A stretch of 64,000 nt of DNA from Streptomyces hawaiiensis (GTDB lineage Bacteria; Actinomycetota; Actinomycetes; Streptomycetales; Streptomycetaceae): assembly GCF_004803895.1 (NCBI RefSeq), contig NZ_CP021978.1:6820001-6884000 (forward strand), written 5' to 3'. The notes below the pieces were generated by a model, which was not told where the DNA came from, ran no database searches, and saw only the letters and a list, made by a program, of their open reading frames with translations. Positions 53,075-62,312 of this stretch are shown here, piece after piece; within the stretch, counting starts at the first letter, position 1, and each line of letters starts with the position of its first letter. Both the position numbers and the translations under genes were made by a program.

Positions 53075-56000
53075 GGCAGCGGGGCCTCCGGTTCCGGGGG
53101 AGTGCAACTGTAGGTGCCCAGGGCGCCGTCGATGACGACGTAGACGAGCTCAGGGCCGGTGAAGCCGAAGGAGGACAACTGTCCGGAGACAGGGATCGTG
53201 GCGCAGAGGCGCAGCGTCCGGGCTTCCCAGACCTCGACGACCTGAACACTCCCTCGCCGTCCGAGGGCCACAGCGACGAGCCTGCTGTCGGGAGAGAAGA
53301 CCAGCGACGGCAGCAAGGCGGACCCCTTGCCTGGCAGACGGACACTCCTGAAGTCCCGCAGGAGCGCCGGGTCGGTCGGGAAGACGCACAGCCGCTCGTA
53401 CGACAGCGCTGCCAGGAGGGAGCCGTCGGGTGAGCTCGTGAGACCCGTGAGCTGCTCCGTCCAGGGGCAGTTGGCGATCTCTTCCCCGGTGACCGGGTTC
53501 CGCAGACTCAGCAGCCTGTTTCCGGCGTCCTGGACGGCGATGAAGCGTCCGTCGGGTGAGCCGACGACGCCCCCGTCGAAGCGCGGCAGCTCCGGCAGGG
53601 GCGCCTCGCCGGTGAGGCTCTTCCACAGCCGCAGATGCCCGTCCTCATCACCGCTCACCAGGACCGAGGTGTCGGGATTCACGGCGATGCAGGCGGAGAT
53701 GGCCGCGACCGGCAGCCGGTTGACGACGTGCATCGACGCCGTGTCGACGACGTGGAACTCCCTCCAGCCGCCCACGACCAGGAGGCTCCCGTCGCACGTG
53801 AAGGCCAGGTGATTCCCGCCCGGCAGATCCACGCTGCCGAGCTGGGCGCGCATGGCCACCGAGTACAGGGCGACTCGGCCCTGCGCCGCTACGGCGACAA
53901 GGCCGCCGTCGGCTGAGAAGCAGACCGATCGGGTGTAACTCCCGCGGTCCACCAGTGTGCGGTCGCCCCCCGCGACATCCCAGAGCGTCGTCCCGCTGGA
54001 AGAAGACACCGCCAGCACATGGCCCACGGGGCTGAAGGCCACAGCACGGACCTTGGTGAAATCCTCCGTCTCCGCGGGATCCCACCGCGCCTCCTCCGAC
54101 GGGCAGTCACCGGTGATGTCCCACACGGAGACGCCGAGTTCCTCGCTGGCCACCGCGAGCCGACGACTGTCGGACGAGAAGGTGAGTGCGGTCACCGTGC
54201 CGGTTCTGTACGGCCAGGCAGCTCCGGCCGGCACGCGGTGGTGCACGTCCCACAGGTGCACGCTTCGGGTGAACGAGCGTACGGCGAACGCGAGCAGGCG
54301 ACCGTCGGGGGAGAAGGCGACCTTGCTGACCCCGGTGTGCGACGTCCTGCCGAAGAGGGGGGCGACCGACTGCCAGGTCTGCGTCTCGAGCACCTGCACA
54401 CCGCGGTTGGTCGCTGCGGCGAGCAGCGAGCCGTCCGGCGAGAACGCGATGTCGTACACCGAGGTGCCCGCGGTCGCCACGGAGCGGCTGTTGGAGTTCA
54501 CGTGGCCGCCGCACGACCAGAGGAGCGCGGCCGCCGCTGCCTCCGGCTGGACTGCGGCGTCCCGTGCGATACGGCTGAACCGCTCCCTGACTTCCCGTAG
54601 CCCCAGTCGATCGGCGTCGAAAGCGAACACGGACGCACGTTCCGCGGCGCTGCGCAACCGGGCGTGGGCGACCCACGAGGCGCTGAGCAGCCGCAGAAAG
54701 TCCGAAGCCCGCTCCGACCGGACGAGGTCGAGAGCGCGATGGTCCTCACGGAGGTCGAACCGGACGAGGAAGTGCGGATCGGTGAGCAAGGACTCGGCAT
54801 GCGCGACGGAGCGTGCCCGTGCGGCATGTCCCAGCGCATGGCGCAGCACGTAGGGTTCGCCCTCGGCGGCCTCCCAGGGGTCCTCGCGGTCCTGCGCTCC
54901 CGAGGCGTACGGCCCGACGAGTTCCGACAACAGCTTCTCTTCGAGGTCGAGGCTCGCCGCCTCGTCCAGCGGGTCCTCACTCGTCGGATGGTCGTGCAGG
55001 TAGTCGACCAGGCCTTGGTGGAAGAGCCGGTACAGGGTCTCACCGCTGTGCGGGTCGCTCCCGTACCGCAGGAAGGGCGAGGCCTCCCACAGGGTGTCCT
55101 GGAAGTGCTGTTCGTCGATCGAGTCGACGCCCAGAGCCCGCAGGGCGCGTTTCAAGGTCGTGCGCGGCATGCCGTCGCCGCGCGAGCGCGCGAGCACGGC
55201 GAGCACCGCCCGTAGATGCGGGTAGTCGTGGCGCCGCGTCTTCAGGATCGATTCCAGCAGCGCCGGCAGATGGGGCGACGCCGCCTTGGCATACATGTCG
55301 GCACCCACCTCGTCACGGGGCGGGTACTTCAGGGTCAGCAGGAAATGGACGTACAGGCCGGCGAGCAGGAACGGACCCCACGGTTCGTCCCCTCGCGCAC
55401 CGCGCACGATGTACGCCGCGCCCTTCTTGGCCAGCAGGCCGGCGAATTCCGACGAGGGGCCGGTGGCGAAGGGCCCCTGGGCGTCGAGGAGACGCCGGAT
55501 GTAGCGCCGGACGTCCTGTTCGACCGCGGCGGGTTCCGCCGCGTCGAGGTCGATGTGCACGCCTTCGATGTCCGCCGCCTCGTCCAGAGCCGACAGCGCG
55601 GTCACCACTTCCCGGCGGCCGCCCAGCAGGATCCTGCACGGCGCGGGGGCACTTGGCCGCTCGCCCGCTTCCCGGGGCGCCAGGAGATCGGCCACCAGAC
55701 GCAGAACCGCCTGGGGCTCGGTGCTCTCGTCCACGGCATCGAGCACGATGAGACGGTTCTTCTGCTCCCGCGCCAGCAGGAAGCGCAGCGCCTCGGACGT
55801 CTGCGGCGGCGTGCCCGGCCCCCGGCTCCCCTCTCCTTCTTCGTCGGTCTGCTTGGGCCACCGCGCCCATACCGCGGAGGCGATGGCGGCCAGCACTTGC
55901 TGAGCCGACCGCTGGCGCGCGTGCACCGCCACCATGTCCGGCACCTCGGGCAGGTCGAGCCCGGACGACTCCCACAGTTCCCGGAAGCGCCGGCGCAGTC

Positions 56001-57027
56001 CGGGGTCCGCGGCACAGACGGTGACCCCCAAAAGCCCGGACTTTCCCGCGCCGGCCGCACCCGTGACGGTCAGCAGAGGACCCGTTCCGGACACCCACTC
56101 CATGGCGCGGGTCAGTTCCGCGGTGCGGCCGGAGAAGAACCCGGTGCCGGTGTCGACCGGGACGAGGCCGCGGCCCGAGGCGCGGTCGGCGAAGTAGGCG
56201 GTGTCGTCGGCCTGCCCGCCGGCCGCCGGGGCGCCGGAACCGCCTTCACCGGGGACGTGGCCCAGTGAGAGGCGCCGGGTCCGCAGCTGTTCCGGGGTCA
56301 GTGCGACCAGACGGGGGTTCGGCAGGAACGGCCAGTCGGCGTCGCCTTGTTCGACACTGAAGCCGAGCGAGAGGCGCTGGTCGGCCGGGTCGCTGCGGAT
56401 CACCCGGATCAGTTCGCGGACGAACCGGCTGAACCTGATCGACTCCTCGTCGATGTGGAGGTCCAGGTCCGCGAGCCGGTGCAGTGCGGCGGCGATCCGG
56501 CCGCTGAACTGACCGCGTTCGGTGGGGGAGGTGCTGACGGCCGCGCCCAGGGCCCAGACGCCCCGGTCCGCGTCGATCTCGGTGAACGGCTGCCGGCCCG
56601 TCGCGACGCCGGCCGAACAGGTGTCGACGAGGAAGACGACACGGTGCCGCGTGCCACCGCGCTCGACCTCCTGCTGCGCCTTCTCGATCCACCGGTCGAC
56701 GTCCACCTCGCGGTTGTCGCGAGCGACGAACGACAGCCGGTGACTCCGGTCGATCCTGCCGTGCCCGATGAGATGGACGACCATGACACCGGTCGGCTGG
56801 GAAACGTCGACGAGCCGGCCGCGCAGGAGCGCCTCCACCTCGATCTCCGTCGGATCCAGCGAGGTGGCGACCGTGGCGCCGAGCCGGCCGAAGGCCTCCT
56901 CGACCTCGCTCATCCGTGCCGGGACGAAACCGAGTTCCTCCATGTCGGAGCCGTCGTCGAAGCTCCCCACACCGATCGACAGCACGGTGACGTCGGGAGA
57001 TGCGGGCCGCCGGGTCTCGCTCTCCAA
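53071..57027 (-). CDS. Caspase-STAND ATPase-WD40 protein
   Basis: A 1318-residue multidomain protein. Caspase-like domain, residues 10-240: His89 in HLIGHGRIDRSH and Cys137 in FLVDTCSAGV. STAND P-loop ATPase, about 295-680: Walker A TGAAGAGKSGLLG (323-330) and Walker B NRLIVLDAVDES (425-434). Helical region 690-840. WD40 repeats, about 850-1310, e.g. VYDIAFSPDGSLLAAA, VAFSPDGRLLAFAV, AVAFSPVGHVLAVSSSSGTT. This is an NLR-like layout: WD40 senses, the ATPase switches and oligomerises, and the caspase executes. The TTG at 57027 has GGGAGG 4 nt upstream. Coupled to an alpha/beta hydrolase. Confidence 0.9.
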   Translation of the reverse strand: MESETRRPASPDVTVLSIGVGSFDDGSDMEELGFVPARMSEVEEAFGRLGATVATSLDPTEIEVEALLRGRLVDVSQPTGVMVVHLIGHGRIDRSHRLSFVARDNREVDVDRWIEKAQQEVERGGTRHRVVFLVDTCSAGVATGRQPFTEIDADRGVWALGAAVSTSPTERGQFSGRIAAALHRLADLDLHIDEESIRFSRFVRELIRVIRSDPADQRLSLGFSVEQGDADWPFLPNPRLVALTPEQLRTRRLSLGHVPGEGGSGAPAAGGQADDTAYFADRASGRGLVPVDTGTGFFSGRTAELTRAMEWVSGTGPLLTVTGAAGAGKSGLLGVTVCAADPGLRRRFRELWESSGLDLPEVPDMVAVHARQRSAQQVLAAIASAVWARWPKQTDEEGEGSRGPGTPPQTSEALRFLLAREQKNRLIVLDAVDESTEPQAVLRLVADLLAPREAGERPSAPAPCRILLGGRREVVTALSALDEAADIEGVHIDLDAAEPAAVEQDVRRYIRRLLDAQGPFATGPSSEFAGLLAKKGAAYIVRGARGDEPWGPFLLAGLYVHFLLTLKYPPRDEVGADMYAKAASPHLPALLESILKTRRHDYPHLRAVLAVLARSRGDGMPRTTLKRALRALGVDSIDEQHFQDTLWEASPFLRYGSDPHSGETLYRLFHQGLVDYLHDHPTSEDPLDEAASLDLEEKLLSELVGPYASGAQDREDPWEAAEGEPYVLRHALGHAARARSVAHAESLLTDPHFLVRFDLREDHRALDLVRSERASDFLRLLSASWVAHARLRSAAERASVFAFDADRLGLREVRERFSRIARDAAVQPEAAAAALLWSCGGHVNSNSRSVATAGTSVYDIAFSPDGSLLAAATNRGVQVLETQTWQSVAPLFGRTSHTGVSKVAFSPDGRLLAFAVRSFTRSVHLWDVHHRVPAGAAWPYRTGTVTALTFSSDSRRLAVASEELGVSVWDITGDCPSEEARWDPAETEDFTKVRAVAFSPVGHVLAVSSSSGTTLWDVAGGDRTLVDRGSYTRSVCFSADGGLVAVAAQGRVALYSVAMRAQLGSVDLPGGNHLAFTCDGSLLVVGGWREFHVVDTASMHVVNRLPVAAISACIAVNPDTSVLVSGDEDGHLRLWKSLTGEAPLPELPRFDGGVVGSPDGRFIAVQDAGNRLLSLRNPVTGEEIANCPWTEQLTGLTSSPDGSLLAALSYERLCVFPTDPALLRDFRSVRLPGKGSALLPSLVFSPDSRLVAVALGRRGSVQVVEVWEARTLRLCATIPVSGQLSSFGFTGPELVYVVIDGALGTYSCTPPEPEAPLP

Positions 57028-57074
57028 CTGGCCTCCCTGGCACCTGGTTCGGGACGGCGCCGGGGTCAGTCGTC

Positions 57075-57093
57075 AGCGTCGCTCTCCGACGCT
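57075..57093 (-). terminator. Hairpin between cbiX-like gene and caspase-STAND gene
   Basis: Perfect 7-bp inverted repeat with 5-nt loop, arms 57075-57081 and 57087-57093, in the 155-bp gap after the sulfur operon. It may end the sulfur transcript. Confidence 0.45.
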
Positions 57094-57182
57094 ACCCGAT
57101 CACCCGCCGGACACAAGGCCGATCGGGTCGCCCAGGCCGGCGGCACCGACGGCCGGCCGTCACGGACCGGCCCGGCGGCCCG

Positions 57183-57923
57183 TCAGGCGCTCACAGCCGA
57201 CGGCAACGGCATCCGGGCCGCCTCGTACCGTTCCAGCACCACCCGCGCCACCTCCGGCGCCGGCCCCAGGACGTCCGCCAGGACATCCGCGTCCGCCGCG
57301 CCCCGGGCGATGCGGTCCGGGAGGAAGCCGGGAGCCAGGACGTACGGGGCGACGGCGACCCGGGAGCAGCCCAGCTCGCGGAGCTCGCGGACGGCGTCCT
57401 CGGTGCGCGGAAGGGATGCGGAGGCGAACGCAGGCCGCACGGCGCACCAACCGGTGTGCCGCCACTCCCGCGCGATGTCTGCGATCACTGCGATCGCCTC
57501 CGGGTCGGTGGACCCCGCCGAGGCCAGGACGAGGCCGGTCGAGGACTTGTCGGCGGGGGTCAGGCCCGCCTCGTACAGGCGTCGTTCCAGCGCTGCCAGG
57601 AGGAGGGGGGAGGGACCCAGGACGTCCGCCTGGTGGACGCGGAGCTGCGGGGGCGCGTCCGCGAGGACCGCGGGGATGTCCGCCTTCGCGTGGAACGCCC
57701 GGGTCAGGAGGAGGGGGAGGGCGACGACGTCGCGGACGCCCTGCACCGCCAGGGACTCCAGAACCCCCTGCGCCGAGGGGACGTTGAAGTCCAGGAAGCC
57801 CGTCTCCACCCGGACGTCGGGGCGCAGCGAGCGCACCCGGCGCACCAGGGCGTGCACCGTCGCGGCATGGCGCGGATCGCGACTGCCGTGGGCGATGACG
57901 AGGAGGACGGGCTTGCTGTTCAT
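57183..57923 (-). CDS. Sirohydrochlorin chelatase (CbiX/SirB family)
   Basis: A 246-residue chelatase. The N-terminal MNSKPVLLVIAHGSRDPRHA has the metal-binding His of the family; VVALPLLLTRAFHAKADIPA carries the second active His; the second half repeats the fold (STGLVLASAGSTDPEAIAVI, VAVAPYVLAPGFLPDRIARG). It inserts iron (or cobalt) into sirohydrochlorin. In a sulfur operon the natural product is siroheme for sulfite reductase, so iron chelation is inferred. Start ATG 57923. Follows the ssuC-like permease by 5 nt. Confidence 0.9.
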   Translation of the reverse strand: MNSKPVLLVIAHGSRDPRHAATVHALVRRVRSLRPDVRVETGFLDFNVPSAQGVLESLAVQGVRDVVALPLLLTRAFHAKADIPAVLADAPPQLRVHQADVLGPSPLLLAALERRLYEAGLTPADKSSTGLVLASAGSTDPEAIAVIADIAREWRHTGWCAVRPAFASASLPRTEDAVRELRELGCSRVAVAPYVLAPGFLPDRIARGAADADVLADVLGPAPEVARVVLERYEAARMPLPSAVSA

Positions 57924-57928
57924 GGGCT

Positions 57929-58825
57929 TCAGCTCTTCACCAGCAGACCGCGGCTGCGCAGCACCCACCGCTCCAGCGGGCTGAAGATCAGCAGGTCGAT
58001 GGCGATGCCGACGATGAGGATCAGGAGGATGGCCTCGAAGACCATGGCCATGTCGCTGGCGTTGCGGCCGTTCTCCAGCAGCTGGCCGAGGCCCACGCCG
58101 AGGTCGGGGAAGGACGCGATGATCTCGGCGGCCATCAGGGAGCGCCAGGAGAAGGCCCAGCCCTGCTTCAGGCCCGCCACATAGCCGGGCAGCGCGGCGG
58201 GCAGGACGATGTGCCAGGTGCCCTTCAGGCCCGTCGCGCCGAGCGTACGGCCCGCGCGCAGGAACAGCGGGGGCACCTGGTCGACGCCGGAGACCAGGCC
58301 GTTGGCGATCGAGGGGACCGCGCCGAGCAGGATCACCGCGTACATCATCGAGTTGTTCAGACCCAGCCAGATCACCGCCGGCGGCACCCAGGCGACCGAC
58401 GGCAGCGACTGCAGACCCGACAGGATCGGACCGATCGCCGCGCGGATGAACTTCACCCGGGCCACGATCAGACCCAGCGGCGTGCCGATCACCAGGGCGA
58501 GGCAGAAGCCGAGCAGACCGCGCGAGACGCTGGTCCAGATGTAGCCGAGCAGCTCGCCCTGAAGCCACGCCGTCTCGACGACGTCCCACACCGCGGACGG
58601 CGCGGGCAGCTTGGTCGGGTCGTCGACGACCTTGAACGAGACGAGCGCCTGCCAGAGGGCCAGCACCAGCGCGACGGCGAGGACGGGCGGCAGGATCTTC
58701 TGGACGAAGGTCTGCCGGAACGGCGTGCGGAGCGTCTGCCGCGACTCCAGCGCGTCGAGGCCCGCCTCAAGCCCCTCGAGATCGCTGCCGTCCTTGGCGA
58801 CGGTCGTCGATTCAGTGCTGGCCAT
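57929..58825 (-). CDS. ssuC: Aliphatic-sulfonate-type ABC permease
   Basis: A 298-residue membrane protein of the SsuC/TauC/NrtB type. Six helices, including VLAVALVLALWQALVSF near residue 52, LLGFCLALVIGTPLGLIVAR, and AMVFEAILLILIVGIAIDLL. The EAA-like loop ALPGYVAGLKQGWAFSWRSL contacts the ATPase. Start ATG 58825 lies within the 3' end of the ATPase gene (14-nt overlap), so expression is coupled. Imports organosulfur compounds; the exact substrate is unproven. Confidence 0.88.
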   Translation of the reverse strand: MASTESTTVAKDGSDLEGLEAGLDALESRQTLRTPFRQTFVQKILPPVLAVALVLALWQALVSFKVVDDPTKLPAPSAVWDVVETAWLQGELLGYIWTSVSRGLLGFCLALVIGTPLGLIVARVKFIRAAIGPILSGLQSLPSVAWVPPAVIWLGLNNSMMYAVILLGAVPSIANGLVSGVDQVPPLFLRAGRTLGATGLKGTWHIVLPAALPGYVAGLKQGWAFSWRSLMAAEIIASFPDLGVGLGQLLENGRNASDMAMVFEAILLILIVGIAIDLLIFSPLERWVLRSRGLLVKS

Positions 58826-59600
58826 GACGGCGGATCTCCCCACGCAGTTCTTCGGTGATCTCGACGGACAGCTCCGCCACCTGGGTGTCCTCGATACGGC
58901 GCGGGTGCGCGATGTCCACCGTCCACTCACGGGCGATCCGGCCCGGGCGGGAGGACAGCAGCACCACGCGCTGCGCGAGCCGGACCGCCTCGCGCACGTT
59001 GTGCGTGACGAACAGGACCGACAGCTGCGTCTCGCGCCAGATGCGGGTCAGCTCGTCGTGCAGCACGTCCCGCGTGATGGCGTCCAGCGCCGCGAACGGC
59101 TCGTCCATCAGCAGCAGCTTGCTCTCCTGGGCGAGCGCCCGCGCCAGCGCGACGCGCTGGCGCATACCGCCCGACAGCTCGTGCACCCGCTTGCCGTACG
59201 CGCCCTTCAGCCGCACCAGTTCGAGCAGTTCCTCGGCCCGCTCCCGGCGCTCGGCCTTCGGCACGCCCCGCAGCTTCAGGGCGAGTTCGATGTTCTTGCC
59301 CGCGGTCAGCCACGGGAACAGCGCGTGCTCCTGGAACATCAGCGCCGGGCGGCCGTCCGTGGCGATCTCGCCGACGGTGGGCCGGTCCAGGCCCGCCACC
59401 AGGTTGAGCAGCGTTGACTTGCCGCAGCCCGAGGCCCCCAGGAGGGTGACGAACTCTCCGGGCGCGACATCGAGAGTGATGTCGTCCAGGACGAGCTGCT
59501 GCCCGGCGGGGCCCGAGAACGACTTCGACACGTGGTCGATCCGGGCGGCGTGCGTGGCCGCCTCGGTGCCGTCGGCGGCCTTGGCGAGGGTCGTGGCCAT
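58812..59600 (-). CDS. ssuB: Aliphatic-sulfonate-type ABC ATPase
   Basis: A 262-residue ATPase. Walker A LLGASGCGKSTLL, Q-loop ALMFQEHALFPWLTAGKN, signature HELSGGMRQRVALARAL, Walker B LLLMDEPFAALDAITRD and H-loop LFVTHNVREAV are intact. ATG 59600 is preferred to GTG 59627 because GGAGG lies at the right distance from it. Sits between the ssuA-like binding protein and the permease, all one transcript. Confidence 0.93.
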   Translation of the reverse strand: MATTLAKAADGTEAATHAARIDHVSKSFSGPAGQQLVLDDITLDVAPGEFVTLLGASGCGKSTLLNLVAGLDRPTVGEIATDGRPALMFQEHALFPWLTAGKNIELALKLRGVPKAERRERAEELLELVRLKGAYGKRVHELSGGMRQRVALARALAQESKLLLMDEPFAALDAITRDVLHDELTRIWRETQLSVLFVTHNVREAVRLAQRVVLLSSRPGRIAREWTVDIAHPRRIEDTQVAELSVEITEELRGEIRRHGQH

Positions 59601-59649
59601 GGTCGTCACCTCCTGGGAACTGTTCACAATGCGGCTTGGGGATGCGGGC

Positions 59650-60753
59650 TTACTTCGCGCCGAGACCGGCGTCGCCGACCGTGGGCTCGCCCTCGGCCTT
59701 CAGAACCTTGTTCAGCGGCGCGAGGTCGTAGATGCCCTTCAGGTCCGGCTTCTGAAGCAGCCCCGCCTTCACCGCGTGCTCGGCCTCGGTGTTGAGGGTG
59801 GAGGCCAGCGGGTCGTCGGTGAACCGGATCGACTTCCACGCCGGGTCCAGCACGTCGGCGGGCAGCGCCTTGCCGGTTTCCGCTTCCAGCAGCTTGTTCG
59901 CCGCTTCCTTCGCCGCGTCCGGGTTGGCGTTGATCCACTTGTTGGTCTCGACCGAGCCCTTGAGCACGGCTTCGACGACCTGCGGGTACTTCTTCAGGAA
60001 GTCCTGCCGCACGATGATGTTCGTGATCACGAACTTCTTGTCCGGCCACAGCGTCGACTCGTCGAGCAGCTCCTTGCCGCCCTCGGCGACCAGCTTGGAC
60101 GCGGTCGGCTCCGGCACCCAGGCGCCGTCGACCGACCCGGCCTTGAAGGCGTCCGGGGTGACCTTGTTGTCGCTGCGGACGACCGTGACGTCACCCTTGC
60201 CGCTCTGCGGGTCGACCTTCCAGCCCTGCTCCGCGGCCCAGTTGAGGAACGCCACGTCCTGCGTGTTGCCCAGCTGCGGAGTCGCGATCCGCTTGCCCTT
60301 GACGTCCTTCAGCGACTTGATCTTGTCCGGATTGACCACCAGCTTCACGCCGCCGGACGCCGAACCGCCGATGATGCGCAGGTTCTTGCCGTTCGACTTG
60401 ACGTAGCCGTTGATGGCGGGGGAGGGGCCGATCCAGCCGATGTCGATGGAACCGGAGTTGAGCGCCTCGATCTCCGAGGGACCGGCGTTGAAGACGGCCG
60501 GCTCGACCTCCGTGGCGCCGAGAGCCTTCTGGAAGATGCCCTTCTGCATGCCCACCAGCGCGGTGCCGTGGGTCAGGTTGCCGAAGTAGCCGATCTTGAC
60601 TTTGTCGAGACCCTCGATCTTCTTCGCCCCGGCGGCGACCTTGGCGGCACCGTCGTCCTTGGCCTGGGAGCCGTAGCCGCAGGCGGCCAGCGTGAGCAGG
60701 GGAAGTGCGGCGACGACCGCGAAACCGCGGCGAAGAGCGGATGAAGCAGGCAC
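59650..60753 (-). CDS. ssuA: Aliphatic-sulfonate-type binding lipoprotein
   Basis: A 367-residue extracellular binding protein. The signal FAVVAALPLLTLAAC contains the lipobox LTLAAC. The SsuA/TauA-like fold begins KVKIGYFGNLTHGTALVGMQ and includes FNAGPSEIEALNSGSIDIGW, the pocket segments NGKNLRIIGGSASGGVKLVV and ATPQLGNTQDVAFLNWAAEQ, and WVPEPTASKLVAEGGK. Start GTG 60753 is used because the longer frame is Pro-rich. It follows cysN in the same operon, so it supplies sulfur in the form of sulfonates or related esters. Confidence 0.9.
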   Translation of the reverse strand: MPASSALRRGFAVVAALPLLTLAACGYGSQAKDDGAAKVAAGAKKIEGLDKVKIGYFGNLTHGTALVGMQKGIFQKALGATEVEPAVFNAGPSEIEALNSGSIDIGWIGPSPAINGYVKSNGKNLRIIGGSASGGVKLVVNPDKIKSLKDVKGKRIATPQLGNTQDVAFLNWAAEQGWKVDPQSGKGDVTVVRSDNKVTPDAFKAGSVDGAWVPEPTASKLVAEGGKELLDESTLWPDKKFVITNIIVRQDFLKKYPQVVEAVLKGSVETNKWINANPDAAKEAANKLLEAETGKALPADVLDPAWKSIRFTDDPLASTLNTEAEHAVKAGLLQKPDLKGIYDLAPLNKVLKAEGEPTVGDAGLGAK

Positions 60754-60792
60754 GGGAGGTGGTCCTCTCGAAGGCCCGGCGGTCACGGTTAC

Positions 60793-60882
60793 TCAGGTCG
60801 TGGCCGGGAGGTCGGCGGGTTTTCGTCTACGGCGGTGGGGGGTGAGGGCGCGCAGGCAGTGCGCGTACGTCAGCGCACACAT
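60793..60882 (-). CDS. Possible Cys-rich small leader peptide before ssuA
   Basis: A 29-codon frame, ATG 60882 to stop 60793, starting MCALTYAHCLRA with Cys at positions 2 and 9 and ending in an Arg-rich tail. It lies in the 222-bp gap between cysN and ssuA. Leader peptides containing Cys codons precede sulfur genes in some actinobacteria, which is why this frame is listed. There is no clear ribosome site. Conservation would decide; it may be chance. Confidence 0.3.
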   Translation of the reverse strand: MCALTYAHCLRALTPHRRRRKPADLPATT

Positions 60883-60975
60883 CGCGCCACTCCGCCCTGC
60901 CCGCTGCCCAGAGCACCGCTGCCGACGCGGCCGCCCTCCTTGGCGAACATGGAGTAGAAGTCGGGGGAGGTCATG

Positions 60976-62310
60976 TCAGAAGTCCCACCCGTCGTCCCCG
61001 GACGCGTCCTTGACCGGCTCCGGGGCGGCGAAGGACTCGCCGACCATGCCCGCGGTGAGGGTGGTGCCGTCGTTCGGGTCGATCAGGATGAACGAGCCGG
61101 TGCGCCGGGAGTCGGCGTAGGAGTCGACGGGCAGCGGCTCGGCGGTACGGATCTTCACCCGGCCGATGTCGTTGGCGACGAGCTGTCCCGGGTGCGGGTG
61201 CAGGGACAGGTTGTCGAGCGTGAGGCGGGACGGGATGTCCTTGACGATCGCCTTGACCGTGCGGGTGCCGTGCTTGAGCAGCACCCGGTGCCCGACGGTC
61301 AGCGCGGCGTCCGCGACATGGCAGACGGTCGCCTCGACGTCCTGCGTTGTCGGGGGCGCGTCCTTGCTGGGCACGATCAGGTCACCGCGCGAGATGTCGA
61401 TGTCGTCCTCCAGCAGGAGGGTCACCGACTGTGTGGTCCAGGCGACGTCGACCGGCTCGCCCAGCAGGTCGATGCCGGAGATCTTCGAGGCGCGGCCCGA
61501 CGGCAGGACGGTGACGTCCTCGCCGACGTGGAAGGACCCGGCCGCGATCTGACCGGCGTAGCCCCGGTAGTCCGGGTGGTCGGCGCTCTGCGGCCGGATC
61601 ACGTACTGCACGGGCAGCCGGGCGTGGCAGTGGCTCAGGTCGTGCGCGACCGGGACCGTCTCCAGGTGCTCCAGCACGGTCGGGCCGCCGTACCAGTCCA
61701 TGTTCGCGGACGGGTCCACCACGTTGTCGCCGACGAGCGCGGAGATCGGGATCGCGGTGACCTCGGGGACGCCCAGCTCGGTCGCGTACGCCGTGAACTC
61801 CTCGGCGATGGCGGCGAACACCTTCTCGTCGTACCCGACGAGGTCCATCTTGTTGACCGCGAGGACCGCGTGCGGGACGCGCAGCAGGGCGGCGATCGCG
61901 GCGTGCCGACGGGTCTGCTCGACGACACCGTTGCGGGCGTCGACCAGGATGACCGTCAGCTCGGCCGTCGAGGCACCGGTGACCATGTTCCGGGTGTACT
62001 GCACGTGGCCGGGCGTGTCGGCGAGGATGAACCGCCGCCGGGGCGTGGCGAAGTAACGGTACGCCACGTCGATGGTGATGCCCTGCTCCCGCTCGGCCCG
62101 CAGGCCGTCCGTCAGCAGTGCGAGGTCCGGGGCCTCCTGGCCGCGGCTCGCGGAGACGCGCTCCACGGCCTCCAGCTGGTCGGTGAGGACCGACTTGGAG
62201 TCGTGCAGCAGCCGCCCGACGAGGGTGGACTTGCCGTCGTCGACGGAGCCGGCGGTGGCGAACCGCAGAAGGGTCGTTTCCGCGAGTTCCTCGGTGGTGA
62301 TCGTGGTCAT
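60976..62310 (-). CDS. cysN: Sulfate adenylyltransferase subunit 1 (GTPase)
   Basis: A 444-residue GTPase that drives sulfate activation by CysD. G1 AGSVDDGKSTL, switch GITIDVAYRYF, G3 LADTPGHVQYTRNM, G4 VNKMDLVGY are all present, followed by two beta-barrel domains as in EF-Tu (LPVQYVIRPQSADHPDYRGY onward). Not fused to APS kinase, which is a separate gene here. Starts ATG 62310, 2 nt after the cysD stop. Confidence 0.96.
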   Translation of the reverse strand: MTTITTEELAETTLLRFATAGSVDDGKSTLVGRLLHDSKSVLTDQLEAVERVSASRGQEAPDLALLTDGLRAEREQGITIDVAYRYFATPRRRFILADTPGHVQYTRNMVTGASTAELTVILVDARNGVVEQTRRHAAIAALLRVPHAVLAVNKMDLVGYDEKVFAAIAEEFTAYATELGVPEVTAIPISALVGDNVVDPSANMDWYGGPTVLEHLETVPVAHDLSHCHARLPVQYVIRPQSADHPDYRGYAGQIAAGSFHVGEDVTVLPSGRASKISGIDLLGEPVDVAWTTQSVTLLLEDDIDISRGDLIVPSKDAPPTTQDVEATVCHVADAALTVGHRVLLKHGTRTVKAIVKDIPSRLTLDNLSLHPHPGQLVANDIGRVKIRTAEPLPVDSYADSRRTGSFILIDPNDGTTLTAGMVGESFAAPEPVKDASGDDGWDF

Positions 62311-62312
62311 CT

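Noticed and set aside
45019..57027. Integrase or attachment sites bounding the caspase region
   Set aside because: No integrase frame, tRNA gene or flanking direct repeat was found, so an integrated element cannot be claimed.
60870..60974. 34-codon frame directly after the cysN stop (MTSPDFYSMFAKEGG)
   Set aside because: No ribosome site and no Cys except near the end; too little to call a gene, mentioned only with the neighbouring 29-codon frame.
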